Source of the DNA: Rubripirellula reticaptiva
Lineage (GTDB): Bacteria; Planctomycetota; Planctomycetia; Pirellulales; Pirellulaceae
NCBI RefSeq assembly: GCF_007860175.1
Contig: NZ_SJPX01000003.1
Coordinates: 142,552-206,551 of the forward strand
Reading direction: 5' to 3'
Length of the DNA stretch: 64,000 bases
In this document: positions 18,213-26,544 of the stretch, piece by piece
How positions within the stretch are numbered: position 1 is the first letter of the stretch
Layout of the letters: the number at the start of each line of letters is the position of its first letter
Notes under the pieces: model-generated
The model's database searches: none
What the model saw: only the letters and a program-made list of their open reading frames with translations
Told to the model about the DNA's origin: nothing
Made by a program: the position numbers and the translations under genes

Positions 18213-19820
18213 ATGAATCCGATTCTCGACATCAAATGCCCAAAGTGTGCGCTGCCGCTGCGGCTACAGCGTCCCAGTGGTCCGTCGGAAGTCACTTGCC
18301 CAAAATGCCACAACCAAATCGGGCTGACCGCCCAAGGCACGATCACTGCCGCTAGAAAACTGGACGACTTCGCCAATTTGCCTGCGCCGATCTCAGCGAC
18401 ATCGGCACCGGCGCGGCCCAAAAATCTGCGTCCGGTAGCTCCCCCCCGCCCCAAGCCTGTGGCGGGTGTACCAAAACCGCCCGCGGGTACATTCCAGCCG
18501 AGTGTTCGCCCCGCTACCCACAATCCCAGCAGTGGCAAATGGGTCAAGCAATTGATCGTGCCGGCCATCTGCGTGCTGATCACCCTGGGCGCTGGCATTG
18601 GCGTTTATTCCATGCGTGATTCGATCCCGATCAACAAAATTTTGCCGATCAAATCGATTGTTGCATCATTGCCGATGATGGATTCTCACGAGTCCGTGCT
18701 GGCGGACTATGTCGATGTGGGAAAATCGACCAGCGACCTGTTTACCGCGCTGAAGGAACCCGGCACCTCGCTTGATCCAGCCGCGATCGCCACAGCGGTT
18801 GAGACTTTAAAAGCGCAAAACGAGCGTTGTGACCAAATCCGGCGTCGCGCGATCAACCTGCCAACGACGAGCCCCGATCAATGGGCTTCGCTGATGGAAT
18901 GGTTAAAAGCACAAGCTCCCGACAAAACAAAACAAACGGAAACACCCGAGGTCACGAACGTGGCGCGGCAACAACTGGCTGCGTCAACCGCTCTTCGCGA
19001 TGCGTCGATGGAACTGATGGGAAAGATGCAAGATGTTCGCTCGACCATTGAATCGGCTTGGCTTCCCACTCCTGAACCGCAAAACCCTCTGCAAACCATC
19101 GAATACGGTGCGATCATGGCCAAACGAAAGGTTTGGAAAGCCGTCATGACGGCCGATTCCGCGAGCGATTACCAAGCGATTTCGTCGGCGATGTCGGCCG
19201 CCGCTGACGACCTTGCTGAATTGACCGATCAATTCAAGACAATTGAAAAGCCCGACCGAATGTTCCGAGCTTTCTCGCCCTACTTTGGCCATTCGATGTC
19301 ATACGACGCCGACATTGCTTTTCGGTTGATCGATCTCGCGAACGAGCATGGGCCACTTGACGACGCCGCTGCCCAAAAACGTTACGTAGGCAACATGGAA
19401 AGCCTGATGGCGGTCGGTAAGCAGGACGTGTTTGCCGACATGAACCGAATGACCCCGGACAACGGCTCGCCGCAAAACTCCTTTGGCGGCCCACCGCAAG
19501 GCTTCCAAAGAAACCGCGGAAACGTTGACGACTGGCTGGCCCGTACAACGCAAAACATTCGCAGGCAGCACACTAAAGACAAAACCGTGCTGCTGCGAAT
19601 CGACGACCGCGTCGACGGCGCGGCAGGCGATGCCTTGATTGATGGACTAAAAAAGAGTCTGGATATTCGCCGTTCCATTGGATTCGGATTTGGCGATACC
19701 TCGTTGATCGCTCTTTTTGATTCTCGGTCACCCGAATCGGTCGCAGCCGCCATCGATTGGGCCGAAGTCATCAACATCGATTCCAACGAGCGACTGATTC
19801 ACGTAAAAATGAAGCCGTAG
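18213..19820 (+). CDS. Zinc-ribbon, single-pass membrane protein upstream of MoxR/Bat genes
   Basis: 535 residues. Starts with a two-CxxC zinc ribbon (KCPKCALPL and TCPKCHNQIG, about residues 8-33), a Pro-rich linker, and one membrane segment near 113-135 (LIVPAICVLITLGAGIGVY). The C-terminal 400 residues are predicted extracytoplasmic, with helical stretches and a Gly/Asn/Arg-rich insert. No catalytic motif is recognised. The ATG at 18213 places the zinc ribbon at the very N-terminus, as is usual for such proteins. It precedes the MoxR-Bat genes on the same strand with a 130-bp gap and may be part of that transcription unit. Confidence 0.75.
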   Translation: MNPILDIKCPKCALPLRLQRPSGPSEVTCPKCHNQIGLTAQGTITAARKLDDFANLPAPISATSAPARPKNLRPVAPPRPKPVAGVPKPPAGTFQPSVRPATHNPSSGKWVKQLIVPAICVLITLGAGIGVYSMRDSIPINKILPIKSIVASLPMMDSHESVLADYVDVGKSTSDLFTALKEPGTSLDPAAIATAVETLKAQNERCDQIRRRAINLPTTSPDQWASLMEWLKAQAPDKTKQTETPEVTNVARQQLAASTALRDASMELMGKMQDVRSTIESAWLPTPEPQNPLQTIEYGAIMAKRKVWKAVMTADSASDYQAISSAMSAAADDLAELTDQFKTIEKPDRMFRAFSPYFGHSMSYDADIAFRLIDLANEHGPLDDAAAQKRYVGNMESLMAVGKQDVFADMNRMTPDNGSPQNSFGGPPQGFQRNRGNVDDWLARTTQNIRRQHTKDKTVLLRIDDRVDGAAGDALIDGLKKSLDIRRSIGFGFGDTSLIALFDSRSPESVAAAIDWAEVINIDSNERLIHVKMKP

Positions 19821-19880
19821 CGTCGTTCTTCTGGCGCGGGCTGATTATCCGAACCTAGGTTGGACCGTTGGCGTAAAGGA

Positions 19881-19910
19881 GAATCGACGGTAGCCTTTGG
19901 TTACCGATTC
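19881..19910 (+). promoter_or_regulatory. Strong hairpin in the moxR leader
   Basis: GAATCG-AC-GGTAGCC-TTT-GGTTACC-GATTC-type fold: six outer pairs, a two-base bulge, seven inner pairs including one G-U, and a three-base loop. It has no T-run, so intrinsic termination is doubtful. An AGGAG sits just upstream of the stem (19876-19880). It could be an attenuator or an mRNA processing or stability element between the zinc-ribbon gene and moxR. Confidence 0.45.
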
Positions 19911-19950
19911 CCTTACAGCCCGCCTTGCCCCCTGCATCCACTTCGAATTC

Positions 19951-20991
19951 ATGACGTTCGAATCCCATTCTGATCCCATCACCCCCGACAACATCAACTC
20001 GGGGCATGAAACGTTGGGAGAATTGACGGCCGAGATCCAAGTTCACAGCGCCCCGTTTCGCCGCTTGGTCGACGAGGTTGGCAAGACGATTGTCGGTCAA
20101 GAAGGCCTGATTGGCCGCATGGTGATCGCTCTGCTAACGGGCGGCCACTTGTTGATCGAAGGCGTTCCGGGACTAGCCAAGACGACAGCCGTGGCGTGCT
20201 TGTCCAAAGCGATCAGCACAGGGTTCCAACGACTACAGTTCACACCCGACCTGTTGCCAGCCGACTTGATCGGAACCCAGGTCTATCGCCCCCAAACGCA
20301 AGAATTCGTGGTTCAGAAAGGCCCAATTTTTTCGAATTTGATCTTGGCAGACGAAATCAACCGCGCCCCGGCAAAAGTGCAAAGCGCACTATTAGAAGCG
20401 ATGCAAGAGCGACAGGTCACGATCGGTGGCGAAACGTTCTTTCTGGACGAACCGTTCATGGTGATGGCGACGCAAAACCCCGTCGAACAAGAAGGCACCT
20501 ACCCGCTGCCCGAAGCACAGATGGACCGTTTTCTGATGAAAGTGGTCGTGGACTATCCCAATCGCGACGAAGAACTGCAAATTTTGCGGCGTTATTCCAA
20601 AACCAATTCGGCAGTCGAAGTCCAGCCGGTCACGACGCCGGCGGAAGTGATGATGGCTCGAGCATTGGTCGACCGGATTCACGTCAGCCAAGCAGTCGAA
20701 GAGTACATTGTCGATTTGGTCATGGCGACGCGCAACCCAGTCGCCTATGGCTTGGATCTTAGCGAATTGATTCAGTACGGTGCCTCGCCCCGGGCGACCA
20801 TCAATCTGACATTGGCCGCCAAAGCAAACGCTTTCGTTCAAGGCCGTGCCTATGCAACACCCGAAGACGTCAAAGCGGTCGCGATGGACGTGCTGCGGCA
20901 CCGAGTCATCATCACGTACGAAGCCGAAGCCGAAGAAAAAACAGCCGAGGACATCGTCAGCACAATTTTGCAAACCATACCCGTGCCTTGA
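19951..20991 (+). CDS. MoxR-family AAA+ ATPase
   Basis: 346 residues. Walker A is GVPGLAKTT (about 70), typical of MoxR proteins; Walker B/sensor region is LILADEINRAPAKVQSALLE followed by AMQERQVTIGG, and the N-linked sensor MVMATQNPVEQEGTYPLPEA is also characteristic, as is the C-terminal lid. MoxR ATPases act as chaperones that, with vWA-domain partners, mature metalloenzymes or respond to envelope stress. Followed by DUF58, BatD-like, BatA and BatB genes. The frame opens earlier at a TTG (19897); the ATG at 19951 is preferred although no good ribosome site is visible. Confidence 0.93.
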   Translation: MTFESHSDPITPDNINSGHETLGELTAEIQVHSAPFRRLVDEVGKTIVGQEGLIGRMVIALLTGGHLLIEGVPGLAKTTAVACLSKAISTGFQRLQFTPDLLPADLIGTQVYRPQTQEFVVQKGPIFSNLILADEINRAPAKVQSALLEAMQERQVTIGGETFFLDEPFMVMATQNPVEQEGTYPLPEAQMDRFLMKVVVDYPNRDEELQILRRYSKTNSAVEVQPVTTPAEVMMARALVDRIHVSQAVEEYIVDLVMATRNPVAYGLDLSELIQYGASPRATINLTLAAKANAFVQGRAYATPEDVKAVAMDVLRHRVIITYEAEAEEKTAEDIVSTILQTIPVP

Positions 20992-21101
20992 TCGCAGGTG
21001 TAAAAAACAAAGGCAGCAAGTCACAGGAAAAGTGCCAAGCTCCTGATACGAAACGTCTGTCACCTGTCACCTGATTCCTATCACCTACGTCCTCTCCCGC
21101 C

Positions 21102-21977
21102 ATGATTCCCCGCGAAGTGATGCAGAACATTCGCCGAATCCAAATCAACACCTCTCACGTCGTGGATGATTTGCTGGCCGGCAGCTGGCATTCCGCGTTC
21201 AAGGGTCGCGGGATCGAATTCGAAGAGGTACGGCCATACCAAGTCGGCGACGATATCCGTACGATCGACTGGAACGTCACCGCTCGCGCCGGCGAACCAT
21301 TCGTGAAGCTTTTTCACGAAGAACGAGAAATGTCGGTGATGCTATTGGTCGACCTCAGCGCTTCCCAAGACTTTGGAACAAACCATCAAACCAAACGTCA
21401 ACTGATCACCGAACTCGGCGCGACGTTGGCTTTCAGCGCGATTAAGAACAACGACAAAGTTGGCTTGACTCTGTTCACTGACCAGATTGAAAAAGCGCTT
21501 CCGCCCCGCAAGGGAACCCGGCACGTACTGCGTCTGATCCGCGAACTGCTTTACTGTGCCCCGATCGGACGAGGCACAGATATCCGAGCAGCGTTGGATC
21601 ACTTGGGCCGAACCGCTTCGCGGCGCAGCGTTGTGTTTCTGGTCAGCGACTTTCAAGACGAGGGCTTTGAACGAACGCTACGTGTGACTAGGCGAAAACA
21701 TGACGTGGTTCCGATCATGGTCAGCGATCGGCACGAAACCGAACTGCCCAACGTCGGCATGATTCGCCTGCGTGACCCTGAATCGGGACGCCAGGTTTCA
21801 ATCGACACATCCAGTCGCCGGCATCGGCTCCGCTTTGCCGAGCGAATGCAGGCGCGCATCGCTGCCACTGAAGCGATGTTTCGGCGGATGAAAATGGAGC
21901 CGATTCGTATCGTGACAGGCGAAGACTATGTCGAACCACTGCAACGGTTTTTTCATCGCCGGGAGGCGAAGGCGTGA
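21102..21977 (+). CDS. DUF58-family protein (vWA-like partner of MoxR)
   Basis: 291 residues. Signature block FKGRGIEFEEVRPYQVGDD then IRTIDWNVTARAGEPFVKLF marks DUF58; the vWA-like fold follows with LLVDLSASQDFG as the (degenerate) MIDAS strand. No membrane segment, so probably cytoplasmic. It sits 110 bp after moxR and its stop overlaps the next GTG start (GTGA). The leader contains two tandem CTGTCAC units near 21056, of unclear meaning. Confidence 0.9.
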   Translation: MIPREVMQNIRRIQINTSHVVDDLLAGSWHSAFKGRGIEFEEVRPYQVGDDIRTIDWNVTARAGEPFVKLFHEEREMSVMLLVDLSASQDFGTNHQTKRQLITELGATLAFSAIKNNDKVGLTLFTDQIEKALPPRKGTRHVLRLIRELLYCAPIGRGTDIRAALDHLGRTASRRSVVFLVSDFQDEGFERTLRVTRRKHDVVPIMVSDRHETELPNVGMIRLRDPESGRQVSIDTSSRRHRLRFAERMQARIAATEAMFRRMKMEPIRIVTGEDYVEPLQRFFHRREAKA

Positions 21978-22975
21978 GCCGAGTTCGTACAAATCTGACG
22001 GGAATGTTCGCGATTCTGGCGTTGACGGCATGTGCCAGCGGCCTCGATGCCGCCGATCCTTCGCCACAGATCATTACCGATGGTGACGTTGAAATGACGA
22101 TCACAGCGACTCCGTCGCAAGCGCCGGTCGCAACTCCGATTACGCTGCGCATCGAAATCGAAGCACCGGACCGGACAAGTATCTTCCCGCCGATGCATAA
22201 GGGCACCGTGATTAACAAAACGCTGGGCCGATTCAGCGTCACGGATCGCGCGGCGCCGACCATCGTGCCCTCCGCCGGCGGCCGGCAAACACGAATCTAC
22301 CAATATGTGATCGAAACGCTTTCCAGCGGTCTCCACACCATCCCATCTCTTTCGGTCGCCTATCAATTACCCGGCATGACGACCGGGCCCAAACCGATTG
22401 TTAGCGAACCAATCGATGTAATGATCGAGTCGCTTCTTGATCCGATTTCTGACCCAACCCAGTTTCGCGACCTGAAGGGACCAGTAACGGCCAGACCGGC
22501 GGCCCCAACATCAAGTTCGAATGTGCCGATTGCCATTGCCTCGCTTGCGGCATTTGCCGGATTGTTGATCGCGGTTTTCCGGTATCGCCGTCGCCAACCG
22601 ATTGCAGCCGATACTTGGGCAATCGCGGAAATTGAACGCATTGAGTCTCAGTCCGGCAAGCGACCAGGCCGTGCAAACCCGATGGACGAGCTTGCCGCCA
22701 CGGTGCGTCGTTTCATCGAGTACAACCAACAGACGCCCGCCACCGCCATGTCGTCTGCCGAACTGATGCAAGTGGCCAAACAATCCGACTGGCCTGCTGA
22801 CGCCGTCATCACGCTCGATCAATTCACTCGCGAGATTGACCGCCAAAAGTTCTCTGGCGAAGAGATTTCCAACGACGCCTCGATCAACCAGTGGTGCGAA
22901 CGAATACGATCGATGGTCCAAACGATTGCTCGCGCCGAGAATGCTGGCACCGCGGCACCGAAAGAGGTTCAGTAA
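21974..22975 (+). CDS. BatD-like exported membrane protein
   Basis: 333 residues, GTG start inside the DUF58 stop. Signal peptide at 1-27 (MFAILALTACASGLDA), an extracytoplasmic beta-rich domain (MTITATPSQAPVATPITLRI onwards) like those of BatD/oxygen-tolerance proteins, one membrane helix near 178-197 (VPIAIASLAAFAGLLIAVF) and a cytoplasmic helical tail resembling DUF4381 (DELAATVRRFIEYN, LDQFTREIDRQKFSGEEI). It lies between DUF58 and BatA, the usual place for such a component. Overlaps the BatA start (TAATG). Confidence 0.75.
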   Translation: MSRVRTNLTGMFAILALTACASGLDAADPSPQIITDGDVEMTITATPSQAPVATPITLRIEIEAPDRTSIFPPMHKGTVINKTLGRFSVTDRAAPTIVPSAGGRQTRIYQYVIETLSSGLHTIPSLSVAYQLPGMTTGPKPIVSEPIDVMIESLLDPISDPTQFRDLKGPVTARPAAPTSSSNVPIAIASLAAFAGLLIAVFRYRRRQPIAADTWAIAEIERIESQSGKRPGRANPMDELAATVRRFIEYNQQTPATAMSSAELMQVAKQSDWPADAVITLDQFTREIDRQKFSGEEISNDASINQWCERIRSMVQTIARAENAGTAAPKEVQ

Positions 22976-24105
22976 TGTTTCTGTACCCTGGTTGGCTCGC
23001 GTTATTACTGATCATTCCCTTGCTGGCTTGGCGATCCTGGCATCGGCGAGACCCAATGTCGATTTCATTCAGTTCGGCCGCCGCGTTATGGGACGAACGA
23101 CCAACGTGGCGGCAAAGACTGGCTTGGTTGCCGGTCGCTCTGTCGTTGGCTGCGCTCGCGCTGATGATCATCTCACTTGCTCGCCCACGCTATGGCAAAG
23201 AACAAACGATCGTGACAAGCGAAGGGATCGCGATCGAAATGGTCGTCGACCGCAGCGGCAGTATGCAAGCGCTCGACTTCAAAATTGACGGAACCAACGT
23301 CGATCGCCTGACCGCGATCAAGAATGTCGCCTCGAAATTTGTGCTCGGCAATCCAGACGCCCTACGCAGCAATCGCAGCTCCGACGAACACGACGAAGAT
23401 CAAGACACTGCGGTCGCAGGCCGTGTCAGCGACTTGATCGGGCTGATTACGTTTGCCGGTTACGCTGATGCGATCACGCCACCGACACTGGACCATCCAT
23501 TTCTAGTCGCCCAGTTGGAAAACACTGAAATCGTCAACGATCGAAACGAAGACGGCACCGCAATCGGCGACGCACTTAGCCTTGCCGTTGATAAACTCAG
23601 CTCACTCGACGAAAAAGTTGAAGACACCGACAAACGCCAAAGCAAAGTCATCATCCTGCTGACCGATGGTGAAAACACGGCTGGCGAAACCGAACCATCC
23701 GAAGGTGCCGAACTGGCCAAAGCGATGGGCATCAAGGTCTACACGATCGGCGTTGGCACGAAAGGCCAAGCGCCATTTCCCGTTCGCCGAACCCGTTCGG
23801 GCCAAATCCTGGTCGACTATGTCAGCGTCAACATCGACGAAGAAACACTCACTCAGATCGCCGACAAAACAGGCGGCAAGTACTTCCGCGCCACCGACAC
23901 TGACTCGCTGGAAACCATCTACGGTGAAATCGACAAGCTGGAAAAGACCAAAGTCGAAACTCAGCGTTTTGCTGACTACCGCGAAATGGCGGTCCAGGAC
24001 GTGCGGATCAGTGGTTGGCATGTGCCGCCGCTGCTGGTGATCGCGTTGTGGTTCCTGGCCATCGCAGCGGTGCTGCGGCGAACCGTTTTTCGCGTCCTGA
24101 CCTAA
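22975..24105 (+). CDS. BatA-like vWA-domain membrane protein
   Basis: 376 residues from the ATG that overlaps the preceding stop. Two N-terminal membrane segments (about 5-20 and 50-68), a vWA domain beginning IEMVVDRSGSMQALDF with an intact MIDAS DxSxS, then LIGLITFAGYADAITPPT and VIILLTDGENTAGETEPSEG, and a C-terminal membrane segment (LLVIALWFLAIAAVL). An acidic insert (residues about 140-155) interrupts the region after the MIDAS strand. BatA/BatB pairs assemble with MoxR in Bacteroides-type aerotolerance systems and are implicated in envelope integrity. The next gene, BatB-like, begins 9 bp later. Confidence 0.92.
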   Translation: MFLYPGWLALLLIIPLLAWRSWHRRDPMSISFSSAAALWDERPTWRQRLAWLPVALSLAALALMIISLARPRYGKEQTIVTSEGIAIEMVVDRSGSMQALDFKIDGTNVDRLTAIKNVASKFVLGNPDALRSNRSSDEHDEDQDTAVAGRVSDLIGLITFAGYADAITPPTLDHPFLVAQLENTEIVNDRNEDGTAIGDALSLAVDKLSSLDEKVEDTDKRQSKVIILLTDGENTAGETEPSEGAELAKAMGIKVYTIGVGTKGQAPFPVRRTRSGQILVDYVSVNIDEETLTQIADKTGGKYFRATDTDSLETIYGEIDKLEKTKVETQRFADYREMAVQDVRISGWHVPPLLVIALWFLAIAAVLRRTVFRVLT

Positions 24106-24114
24106 GGCCATCTG

Positions 24115-25125
24115 ATGAACTTCAACGAATTCGAAATTGGCTCGCTTGCCAGGCTGAACTATCTATGGCTGGTCGCCGCGATCGCTCTGCTAACGCTGCT
24201 ATCATTTGCCGGAAATCGACGCGCGGCCCTGCGGTTTGTCACCAAAGATTTGCGAGAACACGTGTTCGGCAAAACGTCACTGGCCGGACGGTGGATATCG
24301 CTGACATGCGTAGTGCTGGCAATGACTCTGTTGGTGCTGTGTATCGTCGACGTTCGCTGGGGGAAGGTGTCGCGGACGATTCCGCAAAAAGGAATCGAGG
24401 TGATGTTCGTACTGGATGTCTCGCGCAGTATGTTGGCCGAAGACGTCACGCCGACGCGACTGGACCGAGCCAAACAGATGATCCGCGACGTGATCGACGA
24501 GATGACCGGCGACCGCATCGGCCTGGCTGTCTTCGCAGGCGAAGTCAAGCAAGTGATTCCGATGACCAGCCATTACGATGACTTCAAGCAACGACTCGAC
24601 GAAGTTGGCCCCGAAAACATTGTACGTGGCGGGTCTAAGCTGGGCGATGCCATCACCGTGGCCGCCGAAGGATACTTGACCAAGACCAACGAACACAAAG
24701 CGATGGTGCTCGTCACCGACGGCGAAGACATGCAGAGCCGGCCGATCGAAGCGGCCAAGAAAGTTCACCAAGACAAAGGCGTCACGATCTTCACGATCGG
24801 TCTGGGCGACTTTGACGTCGGTGCGAAGATCCCCATCCGAACGCGATCAGGTCGCTCGTCGTTCATGACGCACGATGGCGAAACGGTTGTTTCGAAACTT
24901 AATGGCGACATTCTTTCGCAAGTCGCGACCGAGACCGGCGGCGCTTACATTCCGGCCGGCACCAAACAGGTCAACATGTCCGATGTCTACCACGGCTATA
25001 TCGCCAGCGTCGAACAGCAGGACTTTGAAACGGCAACGGTGGACAATTACGAAGCACGGTTCGCGTGGTTTCTCACCCCCGCGATCGTCATCTTGATGGC
25101 GACCCTATGGATTGGCAAAGACTGA
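24115..25125 (+). CDS. BatB-like vWA-domain membrane protein
   Basis: 336 residues, the same architecture as the preceding gene: two N-terminal membrane helices, a vWA domain starting EVMFVLDVSRSMLAEDVTPT (MIDAS D-x-S-x-S), DRIGLAVFAGEVKQVIPMT, AMVLVTDGEDM, and a C-terminal membrane helix (AWFLTPAIVILMATLWIG). The two are tandem paralogues. No TPR-containing BatC gene follows in this window, so the set ends here; a small gene on the opposite strand comes next. Confidence 0.92.
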   Translation: MNFNEFEIGSLARLNYLWLVAAIALLTLLSFAGNRRAALRFVTKDLREHVFGKTSLAGRWISLTCVVLAMTLLVLCIVDVRWGKVSRTIPQKGIEVMFVLDVSRSMLAEDVTPTRLDRAKQMIRDVIDEMTGDRIGLAVFAGEVKQVIPMTSHYDDFKQRLDEVGPENIVRGGSKLGDAITVAAEGYLTKTNEHKAMVLVTDGEDMQSRPIEAAKKVHQDKGVTIFTIGLGDFDVGAKIPIRTRSGRSSFMTHDGETVVSKLNGDILSQVATETGGAYIPAGTKQVNMSDVYHGYIASVEQQDFETATVDNYEARFAWFLTPAIVILMATLWIGKD

Positions 25126-25151
25126 ACCGGTGCCATTTAAACCGATCCGGA

Positions 25152-25331
25152 CTAGACCAACGACTCATCCAGATCATCTTCCATCGTCACACCCAAACCA
25201 GTCAGAACGGCTTTCAGCTTTGCGTCGAGAGCATCAAGTTGCTCCAGCACGTCATCTTGACGCTGCTCCAGTTCACGAAGCAATTGACCTGGTTCTTGGT
25301 CAGCGACTTGCGAAGTAGGCGTGGGCGACAT
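25152..25331 (-). CDS. Small coiled-coil protein
   Basis: 59 residues from the ATG at 25331. After SPTPTSQVADQEPGQL it forms a single amphipathic heptad-like helix (LRELEQRQDDVLEQLDALDA) and ends LTGLGVTMEDDLDESLV. Small proteins of this shape, with Q-D-D-x-L-x-Q-L-D-x-L, are common in planctomycete genomes, but I cannot name a family. The ribosome site is weak (a GAG). An in-frame ATG at 25364 would add 11 residues. It converges with BatB, 26 bp apart. Possible but not certain. Confidence 0.5.
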   Translation of the reverse strand: MSPTPTSQVADQEPGQLLRELEQRQDDVLEQLDALDAKLKAVLTGLGVTMEDDLDESLV

Positions 25332-25736
25332 TTTGAGCTCAACCGGGGTCAGTGAAATGCCCACGGCGAGATTTTTGCGGAATCACAAAACAAATTCGCT
25401 GGGCTTGCAGGGAGAATCGGCTCGGATGTTGACCGTCCATGACCGTCGGTGCGATCGCAACGATCCGCAAAACTCGGTAAAGATTGCCGGTTTTTCCGCG
25501 TAATCCGACCAGGCAAACCTGCCGGCCCCGACTGCCGCGGGACATCCCAGAACAGCCTCATGCCCAGCTGTCGACCCAGACGATTAGAAAAGTGGTGTCG
25601 GGTGCCTTATTGCCCATTGCTAGAAAAGGGCATAAAGGTCTAAACTGCCGCCACATCGCGTCCCCGCCGAGTGGCGGATTTCGTTGCAATTCCCTCAGTT
25701 AGGGAGAAAATTCTCTCAGATGAATTCGGAGCAAAG
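25332..25736. other. Intergenic region upstream of rpsU
   Basis: About 400 bp with no supported gene. It should contain promoters for the small coiled-coil gene (minus) and rpsU (plus). A short GAGAAAATTCTCTC inverted repeat (about 25703-25716) lies in the rpsU leader, and could be a regulatory hairpin; ribosomal-protein leaders often bind their own product, but no known motif is recognised here. Confidence 0.3.
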
Positions 25737-25931
25737 ATGGTTAAGTTAGTAGTTCGGGACAGGGAAACAATCCAAGAAGCTGTCCGCCGATTTCGGAAAT
25801 TGGTCGAGCGTAGCGGCATCAAAAAAGAGATGCGCCGCCGCGAATACTACGAAAAGCCCAGCGAAACTGACCGCCGCGCACGCCTGCGAGCCGAGCGCCG
25901 AGCACGCCGAACCCGACTGCTAGGCCGATAA
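25737..25931 (+). CDS. rpsU: 30S ribosomal protein bS21
   Basis: 64 residues from the ATG at 25737: [20 protein letters not shown], then a Lys/Arg-rich tail with [20 protein letters not shown], diagnostic for bS21, which binds the 30S platform near the anti-Shine-Dalgarno region. An in-frame start further upstream (25671) is rejected because family members begin at M-x-K-x-x-V-R. A GGAG precedes the start. The length is normal. Confidence 0.95.
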   Translation: MVKLVVRDRETIQEAVRRFRKLVERSGIKKEMRRREYYEKPSETDRRARLRAERRARRTRLLGR

Positions 25932-26026
25932 ATACAGCCGGTATCCGGATCAAGAATCAGGTTTCAGCAAAATAGACCAACGTTCAAGCTGGAACCTGAC
26001 CGATGAATCCCGCAATCCGCTAACGC

Positions 26027-26100
26027 GGGCGCTTAGCTCAGTTGGTTAGAGCATCTCGTTTACACCGAGAGGGTCGGGGGTTCGAGTCCCTCAGCGCCCA
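26027..26100 (+). tRNA. tRNA-Val (anticodon TAC)
   Basis: 74 bases that fold as a complete cloverleaf: acceptor GGGCGCT pairs with AGCGCCC, D arm AGCTCAGTTGGTTAGAGC, anticodon stem TCTCG/CGAGA with loop TTTACAC (anticodon TAC, reading GUA), and T arm GGGGG-TTCGAGT-CCCTC. The discriminator is A and CCA is not encoded. Followed at once by a terminator. Confidence 0.96.
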
Positions 26101-26107
26101 TCCACTT

Positions 26108-26143
26108 AAACCCGCGAAACCCTTGCGTTTCCGCGGGTTTTTT
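26108..26143 (+). terminator. Rho-independent terminator of tRNA-Val
   Basis: AACCCGCGAAAC pairs with GTTTCCGCGGGTT (one bulged base) around a short loop, followed by six T residues. It lies a few bases after the tRNA 3' end. Confidence 0.85.
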
Positions 26144-26180
26144 CGTGTCTTGCCTCACGACGGTGGGCGGATCTTGATGG

Positions 26181-26531
26181 TCAGGAAAGGTCTCTATTTA
26201 ACCACGATTCTATCGAAATAGTCGACAAGCGACTGAATCCGCACACCGCGGGCGATTCCCGCAGCTTGCTATCGTAAGCGTCGATCCGCTTCTTTCCGGT
26301 ACGTTTTTGCCGTTGATACTCCACGAATGCTTCGATGTGCTCGCCAATCGGCGTGCCAGCATCTTCGGCAATCTGGTCTTGTTCAGGTGACAACACTTTC
26401 GCTTTGACAAGCTCGGCACGGCCAGTCAATTCCGCAAGAACTGCCATAGCGTCCTGCTTGTCCCGGCATCCCGTAGCCACTTCGCACACAACACCTTCGC
26501 CGTCTCGATGTTTGGCAATCCACTTGCCTAC
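26181..26531 (-). pseudogene. Tyrosine recombinase (integrase) N-terminal remnant
   Basis: An open minus-strand stretch of about 117 codons reads [40 protein letters not shown], then [20 protein letters not shown] and ends ESWLNRDLS. This is the beta/SAM-like arm-binding and core-binding N-terminus of planctomycete phage-type integrases; the catalytic C-terminal domain (R...HxxR...Y) is missing and the natural start is lost at an upstream TAG. It lies 80 bp beyond the 3' end of tRNA-Val, the classic attachment position, so this is probably a relic of an integrated element. Confidence 0.75.
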
Positions 26532-26544
26532 CTATGTCGCAATG

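Noticed and set aside
20992-21101. Repeated CTGTCAC units in the DUF58 leader as an operator
   Set aside because: Only two short copies; could be chance.
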